Position numbers and translations under genes: made by a program
Source of the DNA: G963667975 sp963677395
Lineage (GTDB): Bacteria > Bacteroidota > Bacteroidia > Bacteroidales > G963667975
DNA length: 64,000 nucleotides
Direction: 5' to 3'
NCBI GenBank assembly: GCA_963677395.2
Contig: OY781965.2
Span: 3,596,001-3,660,000, forward strand
Notes under the pieces: model-generated
The model's input: only the letters and a program-made list of their open reading frames with translations
What the model was told of the DNA's origin: nothing
The model's database searches: none
In this document: piece by piece, positions 63,568-64,000 of the stretch
How positions within the stretch are numbered: the stretch's first letter is position 1
How the letters are laid out: each line of letters begins with the position of its first letter

Positions 63568-64000
63568 ATGAACGCTCTCAATATCATATTAAACGGAAAA
63601 AACGTAACCGGAAACGAAGGAGAAAGTATCCTCAACTTAGCCACACGTCATGGTTATTCCATTCCAACTTTGTGCCACGAATCTCGCCTTGAGCCTTTTT
63701 CGTCCTGCTTTGTATGTATAGTAGAAGTGAAAGGAATGCGCGGTTTTCAACCTTCCTGTTCAACCCAAATTGCCGAAGGAATGGAAATCAATACCGAGTC
63801 TGCCGAAGTTCGTAAAGCACGAAAAACAGCTCTCGACCTTCTACTGAGCAACCATTACGCCGATTGTTTAGGCCCCTGCAAACTTACCTGTCCAGCCGGA
63901 GTGGACGTTCAGGGATATATTTCACTGATTGACAAAGGAATGTATAAGGAAGCGGTTACACTAATCAAACAAGACAATCCACTTCCAGCCATCTGTGGAA
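63568..64000 (+). CDS. [2Fe-2S]/Fer4_20-domain redox protein, N-terminal part (runs off the window)
   Basis: The ATG at 63568 opens a frame to the window edge (144 residues seen). A plant-type [2Fe-2S] ferredoxin domain (about 5-75) has Cys ligands in TLCHESRLEPFSSCFVC and PSCS. It is followed by DCLGPCKLTCPAGVDVQGYI and NPLPAICG, the start of the iron-sulfur/FAD module of glutamate synthase small subunit and dihydropyrimidine dehydrogenase. This suggests an electron-transfer subunit that hands electrons between ferredoxin-type centres, NAD(H) and a further catalytic subunit outside the window. Confidence 0.8.
   Translation, partial: MNALNIILNGKNVTGNEGESILNLATRHGYSIPTLCHESRLEPFSSCFVCIVEVKGMRGFQPSCSTQIAEGMEINTESAEVRKARKTALDLLLSNHYADCLGPCKLTCPAGVDVQGYISLIDKGMYKEAVTLIKQDNPLPAICG

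Overview
The window comes from a member of the phylum Bacteroidota, most likely a free-living Bacteroidales or Marinilabiliales-type relative. The evidence is low G+C with A-rich leaders, many promoters of the Bacteroidota type (TTTG, 19-22 nt, TAnnTTTG), a fused SecDF, a PorE-like outer-membrane linker, giant secreted proteins with type IX secretion (T9SS) C-terminal sorting domains, a long-form PurM, and a UbiA-type prenyltransferase of the geranylgeranylglycerol-phosphate class. No rRNA, CRISPR array, phage or intact insertion sequence was seen. One tRNA-Leu (anticodon UAG) is present.

Layout. 1-6.1 kb: secDF and a PorE-like TPR/PD40/OmpA protein, each with its own promoter and terminator. 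6.1-9.6 kb: an accessory patch holding a 42-bp tandem repeat, interspersed-repeat fragments, a cassette-like gene followed by an attC-like structure, and an AbiE-type toxin-antitoxin pair with two copies of an operator-like inverted repeat. 9.7-16.9 kb: housekeeping genes (purM, RNase H, meaB, dnaG, rsmI) and a LytTR response regulator, with a possible small RNA just before rsmI.

17.0-45.2 kb: one apparent transcription unit of about 28 kb with seven same-strand genes, a strong promoter in front and a terminator behind. Every product is secreted. Several carry T9SS sorting domains. Cohesin-like modules occur in five of the proteins and dockerin-like modules in two. The rest are GEVED, beta-helix, LamG, choice-of-anchor, CARDB, thrombospondin-3 and PKD-like modules. 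No catalytic domain was recognised, so the operon looks like a large surface or matrix assembly. It lies divergent from the LytTR regulator. This is the best candidate for an undescribed system here.

45.2-64 kb: mixed genes. They include a secreted C1 peptidase (bleomycin-hydrolase type), tRNA-Leu, a TPR/SPOR protein, an MTA phosphorylase, a TetR-fabF pair sharing a palindromic operator, a CcmF/CcsA-type cytochrome c assembly protein, small lipoproteins, a DUF2520-kdsC-ubiA-maf cluster, and the start of a NuoE/NuoF-type NADH-linked redox complex that runs off the right edge.

All functional names rest on recognised motifs and domain order read by eye. No database search was run. Statements about family conservation come from general knowledge.
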